Assembly (NCBI RefSeq): GCF_007655135.1
Contig: NC_045130.1
Coordinates: 25,859,363 to 25,923,362, forward strand
DNA length: 64,000 bases
Source of the DNA: Punica granatum
Taxonomy: Eukaryota; Streptophyta; Magnoliopsida; Myrtales; Lythraceae
Direction of reading: 5' to 3'
Shown: one piece after another, positions 11,456 to 22,768 of the stretch
How positions within the stretch are numbered: position 1 is the first letter of the stretch
How the letters are laid out: every line of letters begins with the position of its first letter
Position numbers and translations under genes: made by a program
The notes under the pieces: model-generated
Told to the model about the DNA's origin: nothing
What the model saw: only the letters and a program-made list of their open reading frames with translations
The model's database searches: none

Positions 11456-12325
11456 TGCCTTTTGTAAATTTTGAATTTAAAATTTTCAAGTTTTTTAAAA
11501 TTTCACACTTTTACATTTTTTTTTTCAAATTCGATCCGAACAAGGTATCAAGTAATATGGTCGACCATTAGACTAAATGATATGATTGTTATAGTAAGAC
11601 CACTTATTTCCAAAAAAATATTTTCTCCCAATTTTTATTTTGATAAATTGGAAGGAATTTCGTGTTAGAAGTGCTATATATACACGCAATATTTTTTTCT
11701 TAAATTTTAGGTTACAAGTAGGGAACATTCTCCTCGGTATCCTTTTTGTTTTAATTTCCTTCTTTTGTCCAGTACTTTTAAATCCAGGCCGTCAAGGTAA
11801 CAGTGTAACCTGGTTGACTTGTCAGGTCAACTGATTCGATCATTCTGGTTAGAAGCAAACTTATGGAAGCAAACATCTAGCAAAATGACGTCATGTTTTC
11901 TGCCCATGTCGTATACAAGCTTTTCCCATGTTTTTTTCTCAATCACTATAAGATTTTATATCATGTGACCGAATAATGTATTAGGTAATTCGGTCGACCA
12001 TTCACGCCAAATAATCCCATCATATAATTAGACCAGTTATTTCCAAAAAAAACTCCCTCAACTTTTATTTAGAAAATTCAAAAAAAGTTCCTTATTAGAA
12101 GTAGTAGATATAACAAATTAGAATATATGTAATATTTTTTTTTCAAATTTTTGATTGGGATTGGGGAGCTATTTACCTCTCCTAGATGTATTTTCCTTTT
12201 ATTTTAATTTCCTTTTTTTATCTACTGTTTTTAAATTCGATCTAACAAGGTACTAGTGTAACCCAATTAACTTGTCAAGTCAAATGATTTAATCATTATG
12301 ATCGAACCAATAATTTCGAAAAGAA
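11265..12325 (+). repeat. Six diverged copies of a roughly 60-90 bp motif
   Basis: A motif of the form aaatcYgaNNcaaNaagRtatcacgtaacc, followed by a gttgacttgtcaNgtcaaatgat segment and often gaNcacttatttccaaaaaa, is seen at about 11268, 11330, 11527, 11770, 11950 and 12232. The copies are strongly diverged and unevenly spaced. They may be remains of one amplified element. Confidence 0.6.
11415..11452. repeat. (TA)n microsatellite
   Basis: An uninterrupted run of about 19 AT dinucleotides, inside the block of diverged repeats. Confidence 0.95.
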
Positions 12326-13224
12326 TATTTTTTTGCCTTTTTTTAATCTAGATTTATCCCTATTACATGGAAGTTCTTCCCCTTTTTTTTATGACTACTA
12401 TATATAAAAATAATTCGTTTTACTTTATTCTCTCTATCTATTTTACCTTTTTTCTAAGGAGTTATACGTATATCCCATACTTTTTTTGTACAAATTTTCA
12501 TCACAGGCACAATCTTCTTCCTCTATATTATATATTTTGTACAAGTAATATTTTTTTTCTCCTTTATCTATATGATAAGACCCATAAACATTCCAAATTT
12601 ATTGTTTTAAGATATTATAATCATATACATAAATATGCTGGTACAAGAAATAATAATTTTTTATATTAAATCTGTCTAACAAATTATTTGAGGGAACTTT
12701 TGTACCGGCGGCAAAGCACAGGCACGTTCCATAGTTCGTTTTATTTCAGAAGAATATAATTAAATGTTATTATTTGGAACGCAACATTACACAAGATTTC
12801 TATTAAAAAAATAATCAAGATTTCCACTGAATTTGAACCAAGGCTAAAATTAACCAAATTTAACTAGAATTCGATTCATTTAAGACTAACAATATTTTGA
12901 AATCCTTTACGAATGGAATACTCTATTTTAAAATCCATCTCAAACAACATTTACGATCGGAAAGGCTCAGATAACCTTGGTGGAAGAAAAGCCCAAAACA
13001 GGCCCCAACTCCTTCAATGGCAGACGGGTCTATGAAACAAGGATGCTTGCAGGCCCAGCAAACAATATGCGGCACATAGGCCCAAAAAGACATAATAAAG
13101 GTAGAAAATAAAGGCCCTACGACAAGCAATGATTTATAAACTGCAGGAGCAAGGAGCAAACTCGCCCCATTCATCAAACAACCATTTGTTCAACCATTCA
13201 GAAAATTATTTCACAGCTAATCAA
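12326..13224. other. Intergenic DNA, no gene seen
   Basis: AT-rich to about 12900, then a more mixed composition. The small frames at 12367-12669 and 12923-13177 show no recognisable domain. Confidence 0.45.
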
Positions 13225-13410
13225 GAATAGGTAACTTTTTCAGTATGACCGCTAGTGTCTGGAAATCCAATTAGATCCCTACTAATCCAGTCGAGTCGGA
13301 TCGGCGAGTAAAGCTCTCACAACATAGATTTTATGCATTCACAAAAACTCGAACCGCAGGTCTTATTAAAGTGAAATAAACGTCGAATTGCTTGAATCAA
13401 CCTACGTTGG
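13225..13410 (-). mobile_element. tRNA-like SINE copy
   Basis: On the minus strand this reads TTGATTCAAGCAATTCG, then a run ending AATAAGACCTGCGGTTCGAG, then TTTTGTGAATG and GTGAGAGC. The two words resemble the A and B boxes of an RNA polymerase III promoter, spaced about 40 bp apart. Related copies occur at about 18565, 39085, 55462 and 62000. Confidence 0.5.
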
Positions 13411-13863
13411 CGAGAATAGTTAACTTCTTTATTGGAAATTTGAGTTTTAACCCAGATGGGAAATGTGAATTTCGATTTTTTTCATGCAAGTTTGGGCCAT
13501 GACGATTATTGATTGATACTGGTTGCTTTGCAACATATAATAAGTTTCTATTCCACCTCGAAAGGTTCTTCGCTGCCTATCGAATATGAAGAGGAAAAGC
13601 CGACCACAAATAGTAGCTTAAAATAAAATTAGCCGAGAGACGCATTGGGGATCGGAAGAGTTCGTTTTTTACTTTTATTTTTATCTTTTTGGGATCCAAC
13701 AGAGGCTATGGCCTTAGCAGTAAAGACTAGACATGAAAATAAATAGGCACGAAATTTTCACGGTGAGAATTAAATCTCCACTCCGAATCAAAGTACAATA
13801 GACACTGCACAGCAGAATCATATTTATTGGCAATAGTGCTGACGGAGAAGATATGGCATATTA
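13411..13863. other. 3' flank of the dehydrogenase gene
   Basis: No second gene is visible. The part next to the stop codon at 13864 is probably the 3' untranslated region of the dehydrogenase. I did not find an unambiguous polyadenylation signal. Confidence 0.4.
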
Positions 13864-14661
13864 TCAGTTATCAGAGCGGAAACATCCATCGACGGCCAAG
13901 TTATGTCCGGTGATGAACTCCGCCTCGTCCGAGGCCAAGAACACGACCGCATCGGCCACGTGATGTACCTTGAGCACCCCCTTGAGCTGCGAGAAGGGCT
14001 CAAAGTGGCTCTCAACTTCCCCCTCCCCCAGCCCTAACAACCCACGGAGGAGAGATGTCCCCATAGGCCCCGGAGACGCGCAATTTACCCTGATACCGTG
14101 CTGTCCGAGCCCCTTGGCCGCCGATCTCACGAGCCCCAGCACGGCGTGCTTCGACATCACATAATCGATCTGCTCAGGGTACCCCATCGAAGCCACCACA
14201 CTCGCCGTGCATATTATGCTTCCTCTGACTCCGCCTTCCACCATGGCCCGGGCAGCGTGCTTCACACAAGCTATGGTCCCGCGGACATTGACCCCGAACA
14301 GACGATCATACATCGGTATGTCAAATCCGAGGATGTCCTGATTGGGGTTGATTATCCCGGCGTTGCTGAACATGATATCCACACGCCCATGCCTTTCAAC
14401 GGTGGAGTTCACCAGGGAACTAACCTGGTCCTCGTCGGATACGTCACAGTGGACATAGGCGCAGTTGTTAAGACCAAGAGTAGATACAAGAGCCTGCCCC
14501 CTCTCATCCTGGATGTCAGCGATCACCACGAACGCGCCGTGTTCGACGAATCGATGCACAGTCTCCTCACCGATGCCGCTCGCTCCGCCCGTCACTATGG
14601 CCACTCTGCCGTCAATTTTCTTCTTGGGACATGATGATGATGGTGATGAGCTCTTCTCCAT
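13864..14661 (-). CDS. Short-chain dehydrogenase/reductase
   Basis: Encodes 265 residues in one exon. It is a classical NAD(P)-dependent SDR with a Rossmann fold. Seen: glycine-rich nucleotide motif TGGASGIG (residues 24-31); Asp49 at the end of the second strand, which usually means preference for NAD; NAG (100-102); Asn125; catalytic Ser154 (TAS), Tyr167 and Lys171 (YVMSK); a PG motif after IRVNCASPG; and a C-terminal TGHNLAVDGCF. The overall pattern fits the plant SDR110C group, which holds secoisolariciresinol dehydrogenase-like, xanthoxin dehydrogenase (ABA2)-like and terpenoid alcohol dehydrogenases. The substrate cannot be read from the sequence. The ATG at 14661 is the first in frame. 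All catalytic residues are present, so the gene looks functional. It has no neighbouring gene to suggest a pathway. Confidence 0.93.
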   Translation of the reverse strand: MEKSSSPSSSCPKKKIDGRVAIVTGGASGIGEETVHRFVEHGAFVVIADIQDERGQALVSTLGLNNCAYVHCDVSDEDQVSSLVNSTVERHGRVDIMFSNAGIINPNQDILGFDIPMYDRLFGVNVRGTIACVKHAARAMVEGGVRGSIICTASVVASMGYPEQIDYVMSKHAVLGLVRSAAKGLGQHGIRVNCASPGPMGTSLLRGLLGLGEGEVESHFEPFSQLKGVLKVHHVADAVVFLASDEAEFITGHNLAVDGCFRSDN

Positions 14662-14738
14662 CACGAAAAAAGAAATTGCTTTGTCGCGATACTCACAATT
14701 GAACTATTTCAAGCGGTTAGGAACTTTTCGATATGTTC

Positions 14739-14750
14739 CAATATATACAC
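14739..14750 (-). promoter_or_regulatory. Probable TATA box of the dehydrogenase gene
   Basis: On the minus strand the sequence GTGTATATATTGG lies about 80-90 bp before the ATG at 14661, a usual spacing for a TATA box with a short leader. Confidence 0.5.
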
Positions 14751-14779
14751 CACATCTTTGGGAGACATGCAAATAATAA

Positions 14780-15560
14780 CAGCCGTTCTTTATTATTCAT
14801 CAAAAGATAATATTAGTCAACAAAAGAGAGTGTAGAGTAATATACACTCTCGTCTGATGATCTATGGCATTATTCGTATTCCTTTATTAATTCTTTTGGA
14901 ATTTTTTTAGTATATTAAGTTTTGAGTCTCCTTTATAAGTGAAAAAGAATGTAATATTATTTTTTTATTTGAAAAAGAAAGGGTAATTATTAAATGTTTT
15001 AAGTAACTTTTTTTTTCTTCTTTTAAATAAGTATGCCAGAAGTTGACAAATCAATATTGATTTTAAATATTGATAAATAATATTAGTTTCTCTTTTATTG
15101 ATTTTTTAAAATAAGTATGCCAAAAGTGACGTCCATATTGTATCTTAATTAATCGCAGTGTCAGTGCACAAACATTTTTCCTGGCAAGACGGGAAGCATA
15201 TTCCACTAGGCTTGTCTTAACAAAGATAATGCCATAATTTTTGGGTTGATGACCAAAAAAAGATAAGAATTTTAGAATTTTTGTCCTGTTTTGGCAATTG
15301 AGGTGTGCTAAACTCAATTCATTTTAATTCCATATAAAGACAAATTAGGCAAGCTTTTTGAATGACTGATGGGGTACAAGGGAACAGTGTCGTATATTGT
15401 ATGCTTAGGGGAGTCTGCTCTAACTGTTGGCGAATTGCTTTTGTTTTTTTTTCTCTGCTTTCCCTTTTCCCGTTGGTGGGTCCCAACATTTTACAGTTCG
15501 ACCCCATATTTTGTCTTTTTGCGAGTTAAGTTGAGATTTTTTTTGTTGCCAAACAGATTC
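14780..15560. other. Intergenic DNA, no gene seen
   Basis: AT-rich. The words aataagtatgccaRaagt and a run like cttttattgatttt occur twice near 15030 and 15110, a small local duplication. No coding feature is supported. Confidence 0.45.
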
Positions 15561-15561
15561 T

Positions 15562-16310
15562 TAAATTTTGGCACGAATTTTATTTTTTGGTAGAAAAAGG
15601 TATGAATTTTGATTTTCTTGTCACGTTAGGCATCTGTGACATTTTCCATCAATTTTGCTGACTTAGCAGAAAACGATGTCTACATGGTAAATAATGTCAT
15701 GCCACTTCCGCAAAAAATTTAAAAATTAAAGGAAAAAAAAAAGAGAGAAAACCATTGATAGGAGAAATGGTGGGCCACCGCCCCTTAGTTGGAGTCGCCG
15801 GTGACCCTAAAGGGTACCGATGAATCATGGGAGTGGTGAACGAAATTAAAGACCTACCCACAGGAATCGGGAGAATCGTCAAATTAGGGGTTCTTTTGAT
15901 TTCGGCGGTTGGGGCCTCGATCCCAGCCACTACCCTTGAGGATTATCCCTATTCCAGTGGGTAGGGCCTCGATCTCGACCACCACTCCCCGGTCGATACC
16001 CTCTGAGATCACCGAGTACCCCAACCGAGGTTATGGTGGCTTGTCGGAGCCCTCACCCTTTCTCCGATCATAGCATTTCTCTTTTTCTTTTTTTTTTCTT
16101 TTAGGTTTTTATTATTTTTGCTAACACGGGTGACACTGTATGCCATGTAGGCACACTATTTTTCGTCGCGTCAGCAAAACTGATGAAAAATGACACGGAT
16201 GCCTAACTTGACAAGAAAATTAAAGTTCATATATTTTTTGTCAAAAAATAAAGTTTGTACCAAAATTAAAAAGTATTCAAAGTTCATGTTTTTTTGTATC
16301 ATTAATCCTA
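15562..16310. mobile_element. Non-autonomous inverted-repeat element with a GC-rich core
   Basis: The left arm at about 15562-15664 (GCACGAATTTTATTTTTTGG ... CATCAATTTTGCTGAC) matches the reverse complement of about 16164-16275 along its length. The right arm continues to about 16310. Between the arms is a GC-rich core with gccggtgaccc-like words. The long arms and the lack of a coding region fit a Mutator-like, non-autonomous element. No target duplication could be fixed. Confidence 0.65.
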
Positions 16311-17430
16311 ATTTTTTTTGGGTGTTAGCACGGAAGAATTATCATAATTATTAATTAATATAATAGGAGATATATTTATGTGGTCGTTGGCCTGTTTAAA
16401 TAATGTCTTAGCTAGGAAATTGATTGAAAACGAATTAGCTCGTCGGCTCGGAAGATAGAAGAATTCCAATAATATAACTTTAGCCCATACAATTTCAATT
16501 TTGGATGTTGAATTCATTTTGTCCTTTTATTCTGGCCGCATACTTTCAATGCAGAGTATATCAGAAAAGAGATGGAGGAAAAGCAAAGAACGGGGAAAAG
16601 AACAGACATGGAAGATGACAAAACAAGGGGGTAAACAAAGAGGGAGTTAAGGAAATCGGAAGCGATTTAATCGGATGTAATTAAGTAAATTGTAGATAAG
16701 AAAGATACAGGAGAAAGGACATAATTTATATCTGAAAATTCATATGGTTATGTCACGGCATATTCTTTTTGTGCTGTTGTCGGGAGGGTTTCAGGTCGTT
16801 CCCTTTGGACTCAGAAAACACGGCATAACTTCTAATATATTTTGTTAAGTTATTATTTTTTCCGTAAAAATTATTCTCTTTCTCTTCTCTTGACTTTACA
16901 ATTTTACTGTACATTTGTTTTCTCTTGTATTAAATTCCAAGATCCATCTCTGGTTGTCGTAGTGATTTCTTTTTCCATGAAATCACGACATGTTCTCCAT
17001 TTATCGGATAATCCATAAAATAAATAATAAATATGTAAATAAATGTTTTTGAATAGTTTCAAATTTATCTCTGTAAGAAAAGATATGGTATTTCAAATCT
17101 TTGCTAGTACAAGATCCAGCTAATTCTTCTTCCATCTCTTTACTGATATGGATGTTGCAGCGATTCATGGCCGTATAAATTAAAAGAATAAAAAAATAAT
17201 TTCAAAAGTTTTAAAAAATATCTCTACGACCTTTCCAGATAAAGGAGGCAACAGATTATGCGTAGCTCACAACTGATTAAACAAATTTAGGGCGATATCG
17301 CCAAGTAGACTTGAGACCTCAATTAGTTAACGTTGACTTGCTCAATCGATATATGAATGGTCAGTAGTTCACCGCTTTTAAAAATAAGGAATTAATGAAA
17401 AGGGTAATAGAACAAAAGGATGGAGAAGAC
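16311..17430. other. Intergenic DNA, no gene seen
   Basis: A purine-rich patch at about 16560-16710 stands out in otherwise AT-rich DNA. No coding or RNA feature is supported. Confidence 0.45.
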
Positions 17431-17433
17431 CCA

Positions 17434-17466
17434 CTGGTATAACTCAGCGCATTACATGGGTGTATA
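17434..17466 (-). mobile_element. Helitron-like 3' end, minus strand
   Basis: On the minus strand the sequence reads CCCATGTAATGCGCTGAG, then TTATACCAGT. It resembles the ends at 56718-56746 (CCCATGTAATGCACGG ... ACTGGT). The terminal CTAG expected of Helitrons is altered. Confidence 0.35.
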
Positions 17467-17884
17467 AAAAAACTAATATATCAAAAAATTATTTAATTTA
17501 TCGAGAAAACTAATTTTTAAAAAGTAATTCGTAAATTGATAAATTTTTTGTAATTTTCGTGAATAATGTTAGAGTTTATTTATAATTTTTATATAATACT
17601 CAGCTATAATGAATAATAGTCGAGGCGCGTAGACAAGAAAGTGCACATTAAGCGAAATTACAAACCCGCCGCTCGAGTCATTGACCTTTCAATTCTAGTT
17701 CAATGAACTTACGTTATATTTTGCTCATTCCATATTCAACACATTTTAGTTTTGTATCCATGCCATTTGTATGTAATAAATATATAATTAAATTTCTTGA
17801 AAAATTATAAGTTTTTTTGATAATTGGAAAGAACTCTTCGATATATTGAAAACTGTTCAAGTTCAATGTGCCATATGCTTATAA

Positions 17885-18040
17885 ATACAAGACCCAAAAA
17901 AACTTGGGTTCTACCGATGAAGTTTCCTTTAACTATCGGATCAACTCTATTGGATTACGAGTATTTTATTTATATATACAAACCTAGAAACTTGGGTCTC
18001 TACCGATGAAATTGCTTCCTTTAACCATCGGGACAACTCT
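17885..18040 (+). repeat. Imperfect duplication, about 110 bp apart
   Basis: The segment with aacttgggttctaccgatga, ttcctttaactatcgg and caactctattg at 17899-17953 recurs at 17990-18042. It lies just upstream of the Helitron-like end at 18278. Confidence 0.6.
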
Positions 18041-18252
18041 ATTGAATTTATATTACCTGATTATTGTTATTCGCGATTCTATAAGACTAAATTACGCATT
18101 TGTTAGCACTCACAATTTTTATTATTTATTATGTCTACTTGGTAAAATATGTAGTTTTTAATATACTTTTTCTTCATATCTATATTTATTTTGTATGTCA
18201 TAGGTGTTAATTATTTAGTTTTGATATTACAGAAATTGATAAAAAAAAATTA

Positions 18253-18278
18253 CCGCGCAATGCATGGGTATCAACTAG
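18253..18278 (+). mobile_element. Helitron-like 3' terminus
   Basis: CCGCGCAATGCATGGG can form a short hairpin. It is followed by TATCAACTAG and then T. A small hairpin about ten bases before a terminal CTAG next to T is the classic 3' end of plant Helitrons. The 5' end (TC) was not located, so the length of the element is unknown. Confidence 0.55.
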
Positions 18279-18559
18279 TTAAGTGTAATAAGTAGATGCA
18301 AGCCCGCATATTGCACAGATTATCCACTTGCTGTTTGATTTCTCAGAAAAATATTTTGCTTTTCAAGAATATATTTAATTTGTTTAATACTTTTTCATTA
18401 AACAATAAGTATTTTATTTTTACTAGAATTTTTTTAATGTTTATTCCCTTTTTCAATTTACTAACTAAATTGTTTGAGCGATCGCAAAGACGATCAACTA
18501 TGAATTGAGGGTTTCAATATGTCGCATTTTCATATTGCTTTACGATTTTTATATATTAT

Positions 18560-18670
18560 AGTTAACTAGTCAAACCGTCAACTGGAATTGGTTTAAGTGA
18601 TTATGTACTTATTTCTTTTAAACAAAATCTCTATTTTGAATCTTGTAAATGAAGAAAATTTACGATTAAA
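18560..18670 (+). mobile_element. Diverged tRNA-like SINE copy
   Basis: AATTGGTTTAAGTGATTATG, then GTACTTATTTCTTTTAAAC, then TTTTGAATCTTGTAAATGA and AGAAAATTTA follow the same order as the copy at 55462. The B-box-like word is degraded. Confidence 0.4.
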
Positions 18671-19473
18671 AGAGTTTTACTCCTTCGTGGACCTATATCC
18701 AACTAGAACATTGATTAATTGGGATGCATGAGTTTTTGGTAATGAACGTTTGATATGCTTTATTTGATGATACTGTAGTATTAACGATGCCAATATTCAT
18801 TGAAGACTTTAGGAGTATTACCAGCATACCTCAATGGAGTAATTAGTTAAATTACACATTGCATGAAAATTTTCGAAAAGAGAAGTGAGATGAAAACTTT
18901 TTTCCACCTTTATAACAAATAGTGGTATTGTCCGGCTCTGGTAATTTGGTTTTCCCTTTTTTTTCACTCTTACTTGAAAATTTTCATAGACTATTTATTG
19001 AATAATAATTATTGTTAAAGAATATATTTGATTTTGATCGTCTGTAAATCAGTCGATATATACACATAAAGTTTATGTTTGGTTGACGGAATATGACAAA
19101 ATTCCTAATGACGATTGGGATGGGTTTGACATCCGAATGATTTTTAATATTCCAATCTTGTATTTGAAGTATAAAAAGGTCAATGAAATGACAGTTCAAC
19201 CCTCTTTGTAGTTTTTTTTTAATTTCTAAAAAATAAATTTATCTTGAAAATAATTCAAAAGAGTTGTTTAACAAGAACTAATGTGAATAAGTATCGATGC
19301 CTTATTTTGACCACCACCTTCTCGTGAGGTTGTTGGCAACATCTGAGCTCGGAGGCAATTTTGGTCCAGGATGGTGGCCGACATCGGGCTACTCACCACT
19401 TTAAATCTTCACTTTCTCTCTCTCTTCCCAAGTGGAGATTTAAGGGTGCTAGCGACTTGTCAAGGGTGCGGTG
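18671..19473. other. Intergenic DNA before the gypsy element
   Basis: AT-rich with no supported gene. The last 200 bases are GC-richer. The five bases before the LTR are cggtg. Confidence 0.45.
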
Positions 19474-20162
19474 TGATGCGAACCTCACGAAAGATTGTGA
19501 AACCCGACGACTAACTTGAATCGATTCCCAGATCGCCAAACACAGATTTAGATAAAGAGGATTATTGACCCGTTGTTTATAGAGAAACAAGAACCAACAA
19601 TATCAAGACAAATATTATTGACCCGTTGTTTATGAAGAAACAAGAACAAATAATATCAAAGTGTACCGAACAATCACAAGCTGTCACACTTGTTCGTCCG
19701 AAGGAGTTCAATGAAGAACAAAGGAGAAAATCTCACCAAAATACCATAATAGTTTACCTCTGATCAGCTACTCAGCCTCCTTTATATAAGCCTAGGAGAA
19801 ACTGGAAAATAATAAACTAGGCAACTGAAATAACCTTAGTTTCCTAAAGCCAGAAATAACAAAGGAAACTAAATAAATGCTATCTAGAATAGTTGACAGT
19901 CTTTTATTCCTTTTTCAGCATCTCATGGCAAGTCAGTTGAATAAAGGCCTTTGGAGACCCAATTGAATTAGACTCCTCTTGGCCCAAAAAGCCTATCAGC
20001 AAGCTCTCCATAACTTGTTGGATTTGTTTGGCATTCGCCCGTGTGATTGGCTTACTCGGAACATGCAAGCCTCCAAGATCTTGTGCTTCAGCTCCCTCTT
20101 CACGAGTCCGACTTCTAAGCTCGTGTGCATCAGCCTCATTGTCATGCCCATGATCCTCATCA
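19474..20162 (-). repeat. 3' LTR of the gypsy element
   Basis: Aligns with 25514-26203 along its whole length with scattered substitutions. It is bounded by TG and CA. It also encodes the last part of the pol frame (19904-20335). Confidence 0.93.
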
Positions 20163-20335
20163 TTCTCCCGCTTTTCAAAAGGATTCGTCCTCGAATCGAA
20201 ACCTACATCAATCGGAGAAAGATCAAAAATACTAAAAGTTGGGCTAACATTATATTCACCTGGTAAATCTATTTTGTAGGCATTATCATTTATCTTGGCT
20301 ACGACTTGGAATGGTTCAATTCCTCGTGGACTCAA
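19904..20335 (-). pseudogene. C-terminal part of the gypsy pol polyprotein
   Basis: A 143-residue frame starting with the integrase C-terminal motif (GIEPFQVVAKINDNAYKIDL, then the FDLSPID region). An acidic stretch and a Ser/Arg region follow. The last 86 or so residues are encoded inside the 3' LTR. A pol frame running into the LTR is known for CRM-type chromoviruses; that this element belongs there is an inference. Confidence 0.75.
20163..20176 (-). other. Polypurine tract
   Basis: On the minus strand AAAAGCGGGAGAA directly precedes the 3' LTR, where plus-strand DNA synthesis would be primed. Confidence 0.65.
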
Positions 20336-20538
20336 TTTGGATTTCCGTTAGTTTGTAAATCTTTCCTTCCTCATATGAACCCACACCTAATCTCCTGGTT
20401 CAAAAATCACTTTCTTCCGTCCCTTGTTGGCACGTTCAGCATATTGTTTATTCTTCTTCAAGATATGTTACATCGCTTCTTCATGAATCTTTTTCACCAT
20501 ATCTGCCTTTTTCTTTCCATCAAGACTAGAAATCTCAC

Positions 20539-21468
20539 TCATAGGCAAAGGATTAGATTCAAAGGTGTTAATGAATTAAAACCATACACAATCTGAAATG
20601 GTGAGAAGTTAGTAGAAGAATGTATTATACGATTACAAGCAAACTTAATAAACGGTATGCAATCTTCCAAAGACTTCAAATTCCTTTTTATGACTGTACG
20701 AAGAAGAGTGGACAATGTCCTATTAACCACCTCGGTTTGCCCATCCGTTTGGGAATGACAAGTAGTTGAAAGCAACAATTTAGTTCCTAACTTTCCCCAC
20801 AAGACGCGCCAAAAATGACTCAAGAACTTAGCAACCCGATCACTAACTATGGTCTTAGGTATCCCATGCAATCGCACTACATCCCTAAAGAACAAATCAG
20901 CAATATATGTGGCATTATCAGTTTTGTGGCATGGAATAAAATGAGCCATCTTAGAAAATTGATCCACAACTAAGAAAATGGAATCTCGTCCTTTATTAGA
21001 CCTAGGCAATCCTAGGATGAAATCCATGGATATATTAGTCCAAGGCTCATTAGGAACAAGTAAAGGCATATACATTCCATGGGGTTTGACTGTTGATTTC
21101 GCTTTCTTACAAGTAACACATTTAGAGCAAATTCTCTCCACATCTCTCTTCATATGCGGCCAAAAGAAATGTTCTCTCAAAATATCCAAAGTCTTAACTA
21201 CCCCGAAATGACCCATAAGACCTCCCCCATGCGACTCAAGCACAAGTAATTCACGCATAGAAGAATTAGGAATGCATAACTTATTCTCCATAAATAAGAA
21301 TTCGTCATGCTTATAGAACTTACCAAATGCACCCTTTTCGCATGCACTATATATAGCACCAAAGTCAGAGTCTTGCATGTACAACTCCTTAAGATGTTCA
21401 AACCCAATAAATTTAGCATTTAGAGTAGAGATAAGTACATACCTCCGTGATAATGCATCAGCTACCAC
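20539..21468 (-). pseudogene. Gypsy integrase
   Basis: Seen: the zinc-binding H-x-H-x-C-x2-C region (GHFGVV ... CVTCKKAKS), the catalytic D in [10 protein letters not shown] and the second D in IVSDR, with the region leading to the E also recognisable. The frame runs 309 residues and breaks before the C-terminal part at 20335. The enzyme would insert the DNA copy into the host chromosome. Confidence 0.88.
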
Positions 21469-21497
21469 GTTTTCCTTTCCTTGCTTGTACTAAATCA

Positions 21498-22118
21498 CTA
21501 TGGAAACATCTCCATGAATTGGACCCATTTGGCATGTCTTCGATTCAGCTTGTTTTGCCCTTTCAAATGCTTCAATGATTCATGGTCCGTGTGTATGACA
21601 AATTCCTTCGACCACAAGTAGTGCTGCCACGTCTCCAAAGCACGGACCAAACCATAGAGTTCCTTGTCATATGTAGAATAATTCAAAGCGGCTCCATTTA
21701 GCTTCTCACTAAATTAAGCAATCGGTCGTTTTTCCTACATCAAAACAGCACCTATACCAATTCCGGAAGCATCACATTCAATCTCGAAAGTTTTTGAAAA
21801 ATCAGGTAAAACCAATAAAGGTGCAGAACAAAGCCTTTCCTTAATCAAATTAAATACTTGCTCTTGCTCTACTCCCCATTTGAAACCTATATCTTTCTTA
21901 ACCACTTCCGTCAATGGAGTAGCCAAAGTACTAAAATCCCACACAAATCGCCTATAAAAACTGGCTAGACCATGAAAACTTCTTACCTCGGTTACGGATT
22001 TTGACGTCGGCCAATCCTTAATTGCTTTCACCTTTTCCTCATCAACCTGAATACCCTTGGAACTAACAACAAATCCCAAAAACACAACTCGATCCATGCA
22101 AAATGTACATTTCTTCAA
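21498..22118 (-). pseudogene. Gypsy RT thumb and RNase H
   Basis: Two frames (21735-22118 and 21498-21686) cover the end of reverse transcriptase ([13 protein letters not shown]) and RNase H ([16 protein letters not shown], then [10 protein letters not shown]). A stop separates them at about 21700-21735. Confidence 0.85.
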
Positions 22119-22133
22119 GTTAGCATATAATAT

Positions 22134-22616
22134 TTAATGTCTCAATGCCTGAAGCACGCATCGCAAATGATGAATATGATCCTTCAAGCTCTTACTATAC
22201 ACCAAGATATCATCAAAATATACAACCACGAATTTTCCAATGAAAGCACGCAAAACATGATTCATGAGCCTCATGAAAGTACTAAGTGCATTAGTTAATC
22301 CGAAGGGTATAACTAACCACTCATACAAGCCATGTCTTGTTTTGAAAGCCGTTTTCCACTCATCACCCTCTTTCATCATAATCTGATGGTATCCGCTTTT
22401 TAAGTCTATTTTTGTAAATAAAGTGGATCCATGCAATTCATCCAACATATCATCTAATCGAGGAATGAGATGTCGATACTTTACCGTGATTTTGTTTACA
22501 GCGCGGCAATCAACACACATTCGCCAAGTGCCATCTTTCTTTGGCACTAGCAACACCGGGACCGCACAAGAACTCATGCTCTCACTCACATGCCCTTTAG
22601 CTAAAAGCTCATCCAC
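22134..22616 (-). pseudogene. Gypsy reverse transcriptase core
   Basis: Typical blocks in order: [28 protein letters not shown], and the catalytic YFDDILVYS. The frame is interrupted on both sides by stops. Confidence 0.9.
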
Positions 22617-22768
22617 TTACCTTTGAAGTCCCTTTGTCTCCTCCAGATTACTTCGATATACTAGCCGGTTCGGAATTGCGGCTCCTGACACAAAGTCAAT
22701 TTGATGCTCTATTCCCCTTATTGGTGGCAAACGATTGGGTAATTTCGTGAGAAAGACATATCTAAACT

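Noticed and set aside
13970..14634. Plus-strand frames of up to 178 residues opposite the dehydrogenase
   Set aside because: They are antisense to a gene with all catalytic motifs of its family and show no domain of their own.
19979..20266. Plus-strand frame of 95 residues in the gypsy LTR
   Set aside because: Antisense to the end of pol, and the corresponding frame in the other LTR (26020-26256) differs.
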